In this document: positions 16,181 to 24,655 of the stretch, piece by piece
Layout: the number at the start of each line of letters is the position of its first letter
Numbering within the stretch: the first letter of the stretch is position 1
DNA from: Fibrobacter sp. UWB11
GTDB lineage: Bacteria; Fibrobacterota; Fibrobacteria; Fibrobacterales; Fibrobacteraceae
NCBI RefSeq assembly: GCF_900143015.1
Contig: NZ_FSRT01000002.1
Location: 248,001 to 312,000, forward strand
Direction of reading: 5' to 3'
DNA: 64,000 nucleotides
Translations under genes and position numbers: made by a program
The notes under the pieces: generated by a model
Databases searched by the model: none
The model's input: the letters and a program-made list of their open reading frames with translations, nothing else
Told to the model about the DNA's origin: nothing

Positions 16181-18460
16181 CTAGAATCGTCCGAAGGTAA
16201 GTCCTGCGTAGAATCCCGGCCACCAGCGGCCCTTATGACTTCCGCTGCTTACATTGACATGGTAATCGCCCAGCGGCTTGAGCAACAACTTGTTTATATA
16301 GCCTTCACTCGTCAAGTTCAGCGTACCGCCCACTGAGAGGCCAAAGCCCGGAACAACCTGATAAACATAGCCTACGCGACCGCGATGGTGGTATCCAAAC
16401 TTACAATCGCCTTCATCCACGCCAAATTTATCGTAAACGTTGAAGAAGGTGTATTCCAATTCCCAATGGCTACCATACTTTCCGAACTGGGTGCCAACAC
16501 CCACACCGTGTTCATAGAACTTTTCGAACTCCTTAAAGATGTGGCTTTTTTTGAAGAATGCCGCCCATTCAATGTTGGTATAGAAGTAGGCAGTACCCAA
16601 ATGAAGGGATCCTCCAAGTGCACCCATTTCGTTCAAGTAAGGGGTTGCGCTCCATACGCCGTTTCCGACAACGTTGATGATGCCAACCGGAGACTTTTCG
16701 CAATGCGCACAGATATTGATAATACCCCACTGGCGACCCTTTTCATTCGTGGCATAGTTGACAACGCCTACCTGCAAATGTTCGTTGACGTGAGTCGCGT
16801 TCACACCGGCAGCCACCTGAACACCAGATTTGGTCGCATAGTTAACGCCAGCAACCACCTGCGTTTTTGTTGCTTGAGCAACATTCACGCCAGCCGTCAC
16901 TTGTAAATCCGTAGTTTTCGCATAGTTGACACCCGCAGAGACCTGCAAACCATTCAGCGAATCAACGGCCACGTTCACGATACCAATCTGCGCACCCGAG
17001 GACTTGTCCTTCGCAATGTTCACAACCGAGCTCACCTGCGCACCATCAAAAGACCCTGCGTAGTTTGCCACAGAAGAAAGCTGAGCGCCTTCAAAATGAT
17101 CTTTTGCCACGTTCACAATCGTTGTCGCCTGCAAGCCGTGCATTTCCTTTTGAGCAATATTTGCAAACAAGCTCACCTGCGTACCCAACATGTAATCCTT
17201 CGTACGAGCGACGAACAAGCCCAACTGCAAGCCCTTACGCGGATCGCTATCCGTATTCACGAAGTTAAACGTCGTACGGAACTTACCGTTATGATCCAGG
17301 GAATCAAGCGAGCAAGCAATCGTATCGCCACCTGGACAACTTCTATTGCCGCCAATTTCGCCACGGAACACCGTCTGTTCGGCCATAACACTCTTGAAAT
17401 TGCCAATGGAAAGCTTTTCGCGTTTGCCGTTCGAAAGCACAACCGTAGCTCCCATGTAATCCAGATTCTGCTGCAGGTTTACCGTGTAATTCCCTGCAGG
17501 GAGCCCAAGGCTCATGGCGTGTCCCTGTTTTTTGTTGAGTTCCGCCACGAGTTCACCAGCATTATCGCGAATGTACAGGCGTCCATATACACTTTCATCC
17601 AAATCCAGACCTGCACTTGTTGCACGCAAATCGGTCATCACCACGTCACCCGTACCGGCAAGGTTCATGTCGCGGCTTGGGTGTTGTGCGCCACCCAGCG
17701 TTGTTTCCGTTTTCTGGAGCGTTTCGTTAAATGCAAACTGGTATGCTTCCGAGAGCGTCACGCGGCCATCGCTGCTCAAGTCGCCTGCGCCACGGAGACC
17801 GCTCACAAGCGAGTGCGTAAAGAACGAACCCTTGAGTTTATCGCTTTCCTGACTAGATTCATCTTGCGTGCTGCTCGTGATGAACGCATAGCCCTTCATA
17901 TCACTGCTCTGATCGACCATGAATGCAGGCACTGCCTTACCGCCTTTCACGCGGGTAATCGCACCAGAACCACATGCATCAATCACAGCAATTTTCACGT
18001 CGGCACTGAGTGCGTCAATGCGGTTGCGCAAGTCTTTCCAGGCATAGGTTTCTTCGCCCAAGCGAAGGCCCTTTTCGTCGGCATGGCCGCTGTAATAAAC
18101 GAGCACTTCATTGCGGCCACTCACGCTCTTGTCCTGCAAAATCTTTGCATCCAACTTAGAAAGTTCCTTCTGCAAAGCATTGACAGACGGTTCCTTCACC
18201 AAGATTACATTCTGCGGCAACACGCCACCCATTTCCTTGAGCACTTTGGCAAAGGAACGGGCATCGCTTTCCGCATAGCGCAACATTGGACGGCCAGCCC
18301 CGCCGTTATTGGCACTGACGGCAACCACATAGCGATTGATACGGCCCTCTGTCGTAGCATTTGCGGCATTCGCATTAGATGCAAAAACCAACAAAATGAG
18401 CATAAACGCAAAAGACAAACCAGACAAAACACCAAAAGCCTTATTCGAAATCATAAACAT
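16181..18460 (-). CDS. Secreted caspase-family (C14) protein with surface repeats and outer-membrane-type C-terminus
   Basis: 759-aa protein. Signal peptide (1-32). A caspase-fold domain (about 40-260) has YYSGHA with catalytic His126 and VIDACGSG with catalytic Cys163. A small beta domain (about 290-350: GRLYIRDNAGELVAEL, LPAGNYTVNL) follows. Then come about ten repeats of 18-20 residues built on GxQxxxxVNxA (about 430-610), like the LA_2272 surface repeat, and a C-terminal barrel-like region ending in FGRF. Its stop/start overlap with the anti-sigma-like gene (TAATG) shows translational coupling; GGTGGG lies 6 nt before ATG 18460. The domain order suggests a protease exported beyond the inner membrane and anchored at the outer membrane. 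Its substrate is unknown; the anti-sigma protein is one candidate. Confidence 0.85.
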   Translation of the reverse strand: MFMISNKAFGVLSGLSFAFMLILLVFASNANAANATTEGRINRYVVAVSANNGGAGRPMLRYAESDARSFAKVLKEMGGVLPQNVILVKEPSVNALQKELSKLDAKILQDKSVSGRNEVLVYYSGHADEKGLRLGEETYAWKDLRNRIDALSADVKIAVIDACGSGAITRVKGGKAVPAFMVDQSSDMKGYAFITSSTQDESSQESDKLKGSFFTHSLVSGLRGAGDLSSDGRVTLSEAYQFAFNETLQKTETTLGGAQHPSRDMNLAGTGDVVMTDLRATSAGLDLDESVYGRLYIRDNAGELVAELNKKQGHAMSLGLPAGNYTVNLQQNLDYMGATVVLSNGKREKLSIGNFKSVMAEQTVFRGEIGGNRSCPGGDTIACSLDSLDHNGKFRTTFNFVNTDSDPRKGLQLGLFVARTKDYMLGTQVSLFANIAQKEMHGLQATTIVNVAKDHFEGAQLSSVANYAGSFDGAQVSSVVNIAKDKSSGAQIGIVNVAVDSLNGLQVSAGVNYAKTTDLQVTAGVNVAQATKTQVVAGVNYATKSGVQVAAGVNATHVNEHLQVGVVNYATNEKGRQWGIINICAHCEKSPVGIINVVGNGVWSATPYLNEMGALGGSLHLGTAYFYTNIEWAAFFKKSHIFKEFEKFYEHGVGVGTQFGKYGSHWELEYTFFNVYDKFGVDEGDCKFGYHHRGRVGYVYQVVPGFGLSVGGTLNLTSEGYINKLLLKPLGDYHVNVSSGSHKGRWWPGFYAGLTFGRF

Positions 18461-19275
18461 TATTTACCCACCTTTTTGAGAGTAAAACCAATCACCTTCA
18501 CGTCGCTTCTTTTGAGCAACTTATCGACATCATTTTCTTCGACAGCAAATTCCTTGGAAGACGTCACAAAGAAGAACTTTTCAAAGTAAGGAGCGTTGTC
18601 CAATTTGTACGCAAACGGGAGCGAATTCATTTTGCCCGGAGCAAGTTCAACAGCCTTTTCTCCATCGCCCATGTGGAGAGTCAATGCGCCATTGCCGTCC
18701 ATGCTAAAAAGGAGACCAAAGCATTTTTCAGGCACGGCATAGCGCAATTGAATTTCATCACCTTCGCCGACAGAATCAAGATCGTTCAGTTGGACAATCC
18801 CGGCAAGCGTCTTCTTCCAGACTTCCATGCGGGCGTCCAACCCCTTGATTCGCGTATCGGACTGAGTTTCGGCAAACGCGACCTGCGTGTTTTGCGGGCC
18901 ACCGACAGCAGCAACATCGTTATCCACGCGTTCGTTCATCACGGAAGTTTCACGCTGGGCAAAGAACGCCACCAAAGCGACCGCAAATACGAACACAGCT
19001 GCAGCCGCAAATTTCACAAGCGTAAAGCGCGGTGCAGTTTCCGTAACCGTTCCAAGATTCGCGCGACCTTCCCCGGCTACATCCGTCGCATCCGCGATTC
19101 TTTCGGCAAGTTTTTCAAACGGCAACTTGTTCAAAATCGCCTTATTGTCTTCGCGAAGCATCTTTACGCGATTTGCAAATACGGCATCATTCGCTTCGAG
19201 TTCGCGAAGCTTATTCATTTCTTCTTCCGGCAAATCGCCAGTCAGGAATCGTTCTAATTTCCAATCGGGAATCAT
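18460..19275 (-). CDS. Membrane anti-sigma-factor-like protein
   Basis: 271-aa single-pass protein. The N-terminal cytoplasmic part (about 1-85) starts WKLERFLTGDLPEEEMNKL, typical of anti-sigma domains. One membrane segment (about 87-108, VKFAAAAVFVFAVALVAFFA) leads to a periplasmic domain of about 160 residues containing IQLRYAVPEKCFGLLFSMDG, similar in layout to DUF4384-type domains linked with caspase proteins. It overlaps the sigma stop by 1 nt (TGATG), with GGAGG 7 nt upstream of ATG 19275; GTG at 19278 is possible. The role as anti-sigma is inferred from topology and gene order; no Cys/His zinc motif is seen. Confidence 0.78.
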   Translation of the reverse strand: MIPDWKLERFLTGDLPEEEMNKLRELEANDAVFANRVKMLREDNKAILNKLPFEKLAERIADATDVAGEGRANLGTVTETAPRFTLVKFAAAAVFVFAVALVAFFAQRETSVMNERVDNDVAAVGGPQNTQVAFAETQSDTRIKGLDARMEVWKKTLAGIVQLNDLDSVGEGDEIQLRYAVPEKCFGLLFSMDGNGALTLHMGDGEKAVELAPGKMNSLPFAYKLDNAPYFEKFFFVTSSKEFAVEENDVDKLLKRSDVKVIGFTLKKVGK

Positions 19276-19778
19276 CACTGAACCTCCAGAGTTTTAACTT
19301 TGGCCTGTAACCCGCGCAAACGCTTGCGCACACCGCTTACCGAGAGTCCGACTTCACGGGCAGTCTCTTCGAGAGTCATACCATCGACAAAATGAAGAAC
19401 TGCCATGGTTCGGCTAGATTCGGGTTCCTTCGAAAAGAGCTTCGCCAGCACATTTTTCGTTTCGTAATCGTCATGCTCGTCTTCGGCACAAGCGATGCTC
19501 AAAAGCAGGCTAGAAGAATCCACATCCAATCCACGACGACGCTTATCGCGAATGCGGTTGAGGCAAAGTCTCGTTGCCGTATTCCACAAAAGGCTACTGG
19601 GCGATTCCATGTCCAGGCGTTCTACCGCAGAATAAATCCGCAAAAAAACGTCTTGCATGAGGTCGCTAGCCTCAGCGTCATCGCGAAGGAGTTGCAGGCA
19701 ACGCCTATAGACCATAGGCGCGTACTTCTCGTAAATCTTTGCAAATCCTGCTTTTTTTAAGGTTTCTAGGCTTTTCAC
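19275..19778 (-). CDS. ECF-family RNA polymerase sigma factor
   Basis: 167-aa sigma-70 family member with region 2 (about 12-75: YEKYAPMVYRRCLQLLRD, ASDLMQDVFLRIY) and region 4 (about 110-160: VLHFVDGMTLEETAREVGLSVSGVRKRL). Length and layout fit an extracytoplasmic-function sigma factor. The only plausible start is GTG 19778, which lies just 3 nt after the two-block motif; if the motif is the promoter, the message is nearly leaderless. It is first in the operon with the anti-sigma-like and caspase genes, so autoregulation is likely. Confidence 0.93.
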   Translation of the reverse strand: MKSLETLKKAGFAKIYEKYAPMVYRRCLQLLRDDAEASDLMQDVFLRIYSAVERLDMESPSSLLWNTATRLCLNRIRDKRRRGLDVDSSSLLLSIACAEDEHDDYETKNVLAKLFSKEPESSRTMAVLHFVDGMTLEETAREVGLSVSGVRKRLRGLQAKVKTLEVQ

Positions 19779-19781
19779 GTT

Positions 19782-19814
19782 TATGTAACACCGGAGGTAT
19801 TCAAAAGTGTTACC
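19782..19814 (-). promoter_or_regulatory. Two-block motif upstream of the ECF sigma operon
   Basis: On the minus strand: GGTAACA, 15 nt (CTTTTGAATACCTCC), GGTGTTACATA. The blocks are also mutually inverted (GTAACAC/GTGTTAC), so either an ECF promoter or a dyad operator fits. Confidence 0.62.
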
Positions 19815-19858
19815 ATAAAATTTAAAAAAATTGAATTATTCTCTATCGACTAGAAGGC

Positions 19859-19882
19859 GATCCCGGCACAAGGCCGGGATAA
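19859..19882. repeat. Type C palindromic repeat
   Basis: GATCCCGGC-acaag-GCCGGGATAAC, with a perfect 7-bp core that differs in sequence from the other type C copies. Confidence 0.7.
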
Positions 19883-19887
19883 CAGCG

Positions 19888-20598
19888 CTAAATCGAATCA
19901 GAACTGCGCAAAGTTTGCATGGAACGGCGGAAAATTTCCTTCCCGGCCCCAAGTTCAAAGAAATACTTGAAAATTCCCAAATCGACCTTGGAAAAGTAAG
20001 CCAGACGGTGCTTTGCAAAAACACGCCCGCTTTCATCTATAGTAAACTTAGCCTTAAACTGGTTCAAAGCCGAAGGCGCAAGCATAACGTAGTCAATTCC
20101 CTTCTTGAACCAATCCGGAGCCTTATCGTAATCCGGCGCAATACGCGTCACAGGCTTCATCGGGTGTTGTACCCCTTGCGTTTCACCGTAGCCAATCGCA
20201 ATCACAAGTTCCAGCTTTTCGCCATCGTCAATTTCAATGGTAGGCGTTTTCTTGAATGTAAGGCCCACAACGCAAGTATTCAGGCCCAAAGTTTGCGCCA
20301 AAAGCACGAGTTCCGCCGCCGCGTAGCCCGCACGTTCATCAAGCGTAGCCTCGCAACCAGCCGTCGATTTTTGCCCAGCCACGGCGATATAATTCTTTAC
20401 ATTCCTAAAAGACCCATAATGAGCCAAGCGGCCACTAAAAGCCACATCATCATTCACAATAAGTTGCATGTGGAGCGCAAAAGTTTCATTCAACCTTCTA
20501 ATATGCGCTTGTAGTTCCTCCACTTGCTCCTTTGTAAGCGGATCAGGGCGATACCGACGTACAGAATGTCGTGCAAAAACAGCTTCGTCCAAAGTCAT
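19888..20598 (-). CDS. Nitroreductase-family oxidoreductase
   Basis: 236-aa flavoprotein of the nitroreductase-like superfamily. The N-terminal VFARHSVRRYRPDPLTKEQV is the classical FMN-phosphate-binding start, and GYAAAELVLLAQTLGLNTCVVG is the conserved central helix. Substrate unknown. ATG 20598 has AAAGGAG 5 nt upstream. A shorter-spaced version of the two-block motif lies just before the ribosome binding site, which would link this redox gene to the same regulon; that link is tentative. Confidence 0.88.
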   Translation of the reverse strand: MTLDEAVFARHSVRRYRPDPLTKEQVEELQAHIRRLNETFALHMQLIVNDDVAFSGRLAHYGSFRNVKNYIAVAGQKSTAGCEATLDERAGYAAAELVLLAQTLGLNTCVVGLTFKKTPTIEIDDGEKLELVIAIGYGETQGVQHPMKPVTRIAPDYDKAPDWFKKGIDYVMLAPSALNQFKAKFTIDESGRVFAKHRLAYFSKVDLGIFKYFFELGAGKEIFRRSMQTLRSSDSI

Positions 20599-20610
20599 TT
20601 TTTCTCCTTT

Positions 20611-20639
20611 ATATAACACCCGATGTGTCCGCTATCACC
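20611..20639 (-). promoter_or_regulatory. Degenerate two-block motif upstream of the nitroreductase
   Basis: On the minus strand: GGTGATA, 12 nt, GGTGTTATATA. The blocks match the other sites but the spacer is 3 nt shorter, so this site is weaker evidence. Confidence 0.35.
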
Positions 20640-20715
20640 AAAAAAAAGATAAATTATATATGAACAAAGTGAATCAATTATTTTGTCATTTTTAATTTTT
20701 GGGGGATAGGATCAT

Positions 20716-21963
20716 ATGAAAGTTCAAGATCGTTTTCTCAAGTACGTTAGCTTTACTACCACCTCAGACGAATCAAGCGAAAGTTGTCCGAGCACCAAAC
20801 AGCAACTGGAACTTGCCAAATTTCTAGCCGATGAGCTAGAAAGCATCGGCCTTTCGCAAGTAAAAATGGACGAAAACGGCTACGTTTACGGGCTCCTACC
20901 AGCCACCGCAGGCCGCGAAAACGATACCCCCATCGGCTTCATCAGCCACATGGACACTTCGCCGGACTTTTCGGGAATTAACCCCAAGCCACAAATCATC
21001 GAAGACTACGATGGTGGCGACGTGCTCCTCAAGGGCTCTGGCGCAACGCTAAAAGTCGAAGATTTCCCAACGCTCAAATGGCTAAAAGGCCGTACGCTCA
21101 TCACGACCGACGGCACAACGCTCCTCGGTGCAGACGATAAGGCAGGCATTGCCGAAATCGTGACTGCCATGGAAGAACTCGCCGACACCGACAGGCACGC
21201 CGAAAGCCGCGGCTACGAAAACCTTTCCGGCCATGGAGACATCTGGGTCTGCTTTACGCCTGACGAAGAAATCGGACGCGGAGCCGACCACCTGGACTTG
21301 AGCTACTTCAAGGCAAAATACGCCTACACCGTCGATGGCGGTTACGAAGGCGATATCGCCTACGAAAACTTTAACGCCGCAAGCGCTACATTCAAGATTC
21401 ACGGCAAGGGAGTGCACCCCGGCGAAGCCAAGGGCATCATGAAAAATGCAAGCCTTATGGCCGCTGAAATTGCAATGTCTCTCCCCGAAAACGAGACGCC
21501 AGCCACCACCGAAGGCCGCGAAGGGTTCTATCACCTGACCGACATCCAAGGAGACGTGACCGAAGCGACTCTCAGCTACATCGTCCGCGACCACGACCAG
21601 ACAAGATTCGAGGAACGTCAGGAATTCCTGCGCGAAATTGCCGAAAAGTTCAACGAAAAATTTGGCGAGGGCGTAGTTGAACTCGAAATCAAACATTCCT
21701 ACAGCAACATGCTGCAAATTATCGAAAAAACGCCCGAAGTCCTTGAGCGCGCCCGCACCGCCATCGAATCCGAGGGCGTCACAGCCGTGAGCGACCCCGT
21801 CCGCGGCGGTACCGACGGCGCCAAGCTCAGCTTTATGGGCCTCCCCTGCCCGAACCTCGGCACAGGGGGGTACGGCTACCACGGCCCCTTCGAGCACGTT
21901 ACCGTCGAAGGCATGCAAACGGTCGTCAAAATCATCAAGAAAATTGCCGAAACAAGAGGATAA
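20716..21963 (+). CDS. pepT: Peptidase T (tripeptide aminopeptidase)
   Basis: 415-aa M20B metallopeptidase that removes N-terminal residues from tripeptides in the cytoplasm. Metal-site motifs are visible: GFISHMDTSPD (His/Asp), LLGADDKAGIAEI with the bridging Asp, CFTPDEEIGRGAD with the catalytic Glu pair, YTVDGG, and a C-terminal GTGGYGYHGPFE supplying the last His. The start has GGGGGATAGG upstream. It is transcribed alone, divergently from the nitroreductase. Length matches PepT (about 410 aa). Confidence 0.97.
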   Translation: MKVQDRFLKYVSFTTTSDESSESCPSTKQQLELAKFLADELESIGLSQVKMDENGYVYGLLPATAGRENDTPIGFISHMDTSPDFSGINPKPQIIEDYDGGDVLLKGSGATLKVEDFPTLKWLKGRTLITTDGTTLLGADDKAGIAEIVTAMEELADTDRHAESRGYENLSGHGDIWVCFTPDEEIGRGADHLDLSYFKAKYAYTVDGGYEGDIAYENFNAASATFKIHGKGVHPGEAKGIMKNASLMAAEIAMSLPENETPATTEGREGFYHLTDIQGDVTEATLSYIVRDHDQTRFEERQEFLREIAEKFNEKFGEGVVELEIKHSYSNMLQIIEKTPEVLERARTAIESEGVTAVSDPVRGGTDGAKLSFMGLPCPNLGTGGYGYHGPFEHVTVEGMQTVVKIIKKIAETRG

Positions 21964-22065
21964 AAAGAGCTAAATCAGCCAGCGCCCGATTCATTCCAAA
22001 TTGAAATAAAAATTCCCGTAACATTGCCGTAATTTTATTATACATTTTCACCTAAGAAGGAAAAA

Positions 22066-23619
22066 ATGTTACAGGGAATACTTGCTTTCAATTTTTTAGG
22101 TCTTTCGGGGAATGCCTGGTTTACCATCCTCGTCATCATTGCGCTTTTTGCCGCAATGATTTTTTCAAAATTGCGCACCGATCTCATCTTCGTCGCCGCC
22201 ATGTCCATCTTATTTATAAGCGGAGTCCTTGATGTCAAAGGTGCTTTTGGTGGTTTCTGCGCGCCATCAGTCCTCGTCATCGGAGTCCTTTTCGCAGTCA
22301 TTGCAGGCCTCAACCAGACAGGCGTTTTAAACTGGATTGTCAAGCACCTTATGGGCACTCCCAAAACACTCACGGGAGCCATCACGCGCCTCATGCTCCC
22401 CGTTGCCCTTTTGAGTTCCCTCCTCACCAACACAACCATCGTCGCCTTATTCATCAACATCGTGAAGATTTGGTCCAAAAAGCTTGGCATTTCGCCGTCC
22501 AAGCTTTTGATTCCGTTAAGTTACGCTTCGGGAATGGGCGGCATCTGCACCTTGATCGGAACCCCGCCGAACCTCATTATTTCAGGGCTCTACACCGATG
22601 CGACCGGCATCCACCTCGGGATTTTTACGACAACGATTTGCGGGCTATTCTGCCTCGCCGTTGGCATTTTGTCCATTATCGCTTTGCAAAAACTCTTACC
22701 CGAACGCAAGTCCCCGTTAAGCGGCGTTGGCGATGACGAAATGACATTGGAACTTTGTGTGCCCTCAAAGCACAACTTTATCGGCATGACTTTGCAAGAA
22801 ATCTACGACAGCAATCCGCGCGGTTTCGAGAAAGACAAAAAATCAATTCTTGCCATCCGCCGATTCGATAACGAAGTGGAAGTTGCGACTCCAGACTCCA
22901 TCATCATGGGCGCAGACCACATCATTGTTTCTGGAAGGCCCGATCAACTCCAATGGATTTGCAATAATCTTCATTTAAAGAACGAGCACTTGGAAGGCGT
23001 TATCGAAAACGCCACAGTTGGCAAAAAATTCGGGAAGAAAACGGCTATTTCTGCAGCCATCATGATTGCCATGGTGCTCCTTTCGGCATTCAATATTTTG
23101 CCGTTGCTCTCATCTTGTTTACTGGCGGCTGCCGCCATGATTGTTTTCCGTTGTTGTTCAAGCAACCAAGCGATGAACGCCATCAACTGGGAAATTATCA
23201 TCGTTTTTGCAGGCAGCATTTGCCTCGGTAAAGCGCTTGAAACCACAGGAGTCGCCTCAAAAATTGCAAGCAGCATTTTGAGCATTAGCGGGAGTAACCC
23301 CTATATCACGCTTGCCATCATGTGCGTTGTCGCGACATTCATCACCGAATTCATCAGCAACACTGCAGCCGCAGCCTTGTTCTGCCCCATCGCATTGAGC
23401 GCAGCAAATGCCCTTGGAGTAAATCAACTCACATTCTGCATTGCATTGATGATTGCCGCAAGCAGCAGCTTTGCCACCCCAATTGGTTCCCCCACCCACA
23501 TGCTCGTTTACGGGCCGGGAGGTTATCGTTTTACAGATTTTGTTAAAATCGGTCTTCCGATGAATTTTATCATCCTAGCCGCAAACATATTTATAACAAC
23601 ATTGATTTTTCCATTTTAA
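22066..23619 (+). CDS. SLC13/DASS-family anion permease with RCK_C domain
   Basis: 517-aa membrane transporter with about eleven predicted membrane segments. Two signature elements are seen, LLTNTTIVALFINIV and GTPPNLIISG in the N-terminal half, repeated as EFISNTAAAALFCPIA and ATPIGSPTHMLVYGPG in the C-terminal half. A TrkA-C/RCK_C domain sits between them (about 215-310: FIGMTLQEIYDSNPRGFEKDKKS). Likely a Na+- or H+-coupled carrier of di/tricarboxylates or sulfate; the substrate cannot be told. AAGAAGG precedes the start. Confidence 0.92.
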   Translation: MLQGILAFNFLGLSGNAWFTILVIIALFAAMIFSKLRTDLIFVAAMSILFISGVLDVKGAFGGFCAPSVLVIGVLFAVIAGLNQTGVLNWIVKHLMGTPKTLTGAITRLMLPVALLSSLLTNTTIVALFINIVKIWSKKLGISPSKLLIPLSYASGMGGICTLIGTPPNLIISGLYTDATGIHLGIFTTTICGLFCLAVGILSIIALQKLLPERKSPLSGVGDDEMTLELCVPSKHNFIGMTLQEIYDSNPRGFEKDKKSILAIRRFDNEVEVATPDSIIMGADHIIVSGRPDQLQWICNNLHLKNEHLEGVIENATVGKKFGKKTAISAAIMIAMVLLSAFNILPLLSSCLLAAAAMIVFRCCSSNQAMNAINWEIIIVFAGSICLGKALETTGVASKIASSILSISGSNPYITLAIMCVVATFITEFISNTAAAALFCPIALSAANALGVNQLTFCIALMIAASSSFATPIGSPTHMLVYGPGGYRFTDFVKIGLPMNFIILAANIFITTLIFPF

Positions 23620-23685
23620 TAATATAAGTTAAACTTATCAGATTCATCAAAAGCAATTATACATTTAAACATACGGAGGTCAAAT

Positions 23686-24441
23686 ATGCATATATCTTTC
23701 GTTATATTCGTTCTAATTGTTATCGTCATCGTCGCCGTTGCTGCATACGCCCTTGGGCGTAGAGTCCGCAAGGAAACCAAGCAGAACGCGCCCGAAGCTT
23801 TGAACAACACTCCTTACGAAGACTGCATCAAGGAAAACGAGACTAAGTTCAAATACGGAACATTCACGGACGCCCGCGATGGTGAAACGTACCGCACCAT
23901 TCAAATCGGGAACCAAGTCTGGATGGCCGAAAATTTGCGTTTTAAGACCGATGGCAGTTTCGCTCCAAACAACGAAGAATCGAACGTCGAAAAGTTCGGT
24001 CGTTTGTACACATGGACAAAGGCTCTTGACATCCCTGATGAATACGCCGAACAATCCCCGGCAAAGGACATCGAGATGTACAACCGCATCAAGGACAAGA
24101 ACTACAAAGGCATTGCGCCGGAAGGCTGGCACATTCCAAGCAACAAGGAATGGGAACAACTTCTCAGCAATCTCGAACCTAAATCCGATGGTGGTGAGTT
24201 GCGCGGCAAATTCATGTGGAAGAACAAGGGCAAGGATTCGTTCGGATTCTTCGCACTCCCCGCGGGTTACCGCTTTGACAACGGCAACTTCTGCCACTTC
24301 AGCAGACGCGCCCGTTTCTGGAGCAAGGATGAATACGGCAAGGCAAATGCATTCCGCCTGAGCATTACCAACAATTCCGTAGACATCGAAGGGGTGTACA
24401 GATCCGACGCCCTTTCTATCCGCTGCGTGAAAAATGTGTAG
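23686..24441 (+). CDS. FISUMP-domain membrane-anchored protein
   Basis: 251-aa protein with an N-terminal membrane anchor (residues 2-25, VIFVLIVIVIVAVAAYALG) and a Fibrobacter major paralogous domain (TIGR02145) from about 60 to the end: YRTIQIGNQVWMAENL, GRLYTWTKALD, GWHIPSNKEWEQLL, and C-terminal SIRCVKNV. Function unknown; the domain is repeated many times in Fibrobacter surface proteins. AGGAGG-like GGAGG lies 9 nt before ATG. A second family member is at 56859-58037. Confidence 0.92.
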   Translation: MHISFVIFVLIVIVIVAVAAYALGRRVRKETKQNAPEALNNTPYEDCIKENETKFKYGTFTDARDGETYRTIQIGNQVWMAENLRFKTDGSFAPNNEESNVEKFGRLYTWTKALDIPDEYAEQSPAKDIEMYNRIKDKNYKGIAPEGWHIPSNKEWEQLLSNLEPKSDGGELRGKFMWKNKGKDSFGFFALPAGYRFDNGNFCHFSRRARFWSKDEYGKANAFRLSITNNSVDIEGVYRSDALSIRCVKNV

Positions 24442-24445
24442 CAGC

Positions 24446-24569
24446 CTTCATCCTGAGCGTAGTGCGTAGCACAAAGTCGAAGACAACCTCGAAAGGCGAG
24501 AGTCGCATCCATACTCCTATGGATATGACCGAGCCAAAGAGGTTGGGGCTTGCCCCATCCAGTCAAGTC
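24446..24569 (-). repeat. 120-bp structured repeat, left copy
   Basis: Read on the minus strand it matches 29107-29221: ACTGGAT, GGGGC-aa-GCCCC hairpin, CTTTGGCTCGGT, a variable hairpin (ATCCATA/TATGGAT), CCTTTCGAGGTTGT, then a type A end. The two copies are in opposite orientation. Confidence 0.75.
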
Positions 24570-24593
24570 TCGACAAAACAATTCATTTAACGC

Positions 24594-24635
24594 AAAAGTC
24601 CCTCGCGAAAATTCGCGAGGGCTTTTGTTTTAACG
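24594..24635. terminator. Bidirectional intrinsic terminator
   Basis: CCCTCGCG-aaaatt-CGCGAGGG followed by CTTTTGTTTT and preceded by CGCAAAAGT. Lies between the convergent FISUMP and Gfo/Idh-TolB genes. Confidence 0.85.
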
Positions 24636-24655
24636 CTTATGTAAGAGCTCCATTA

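Noticed and set aside
17096-18589. 497-codon open frame opposite the caspase-family gene
   Set aside because: No recognisable domain; the minus-strand frame has signal peptide, catalytic motifs and coupled neighbours.
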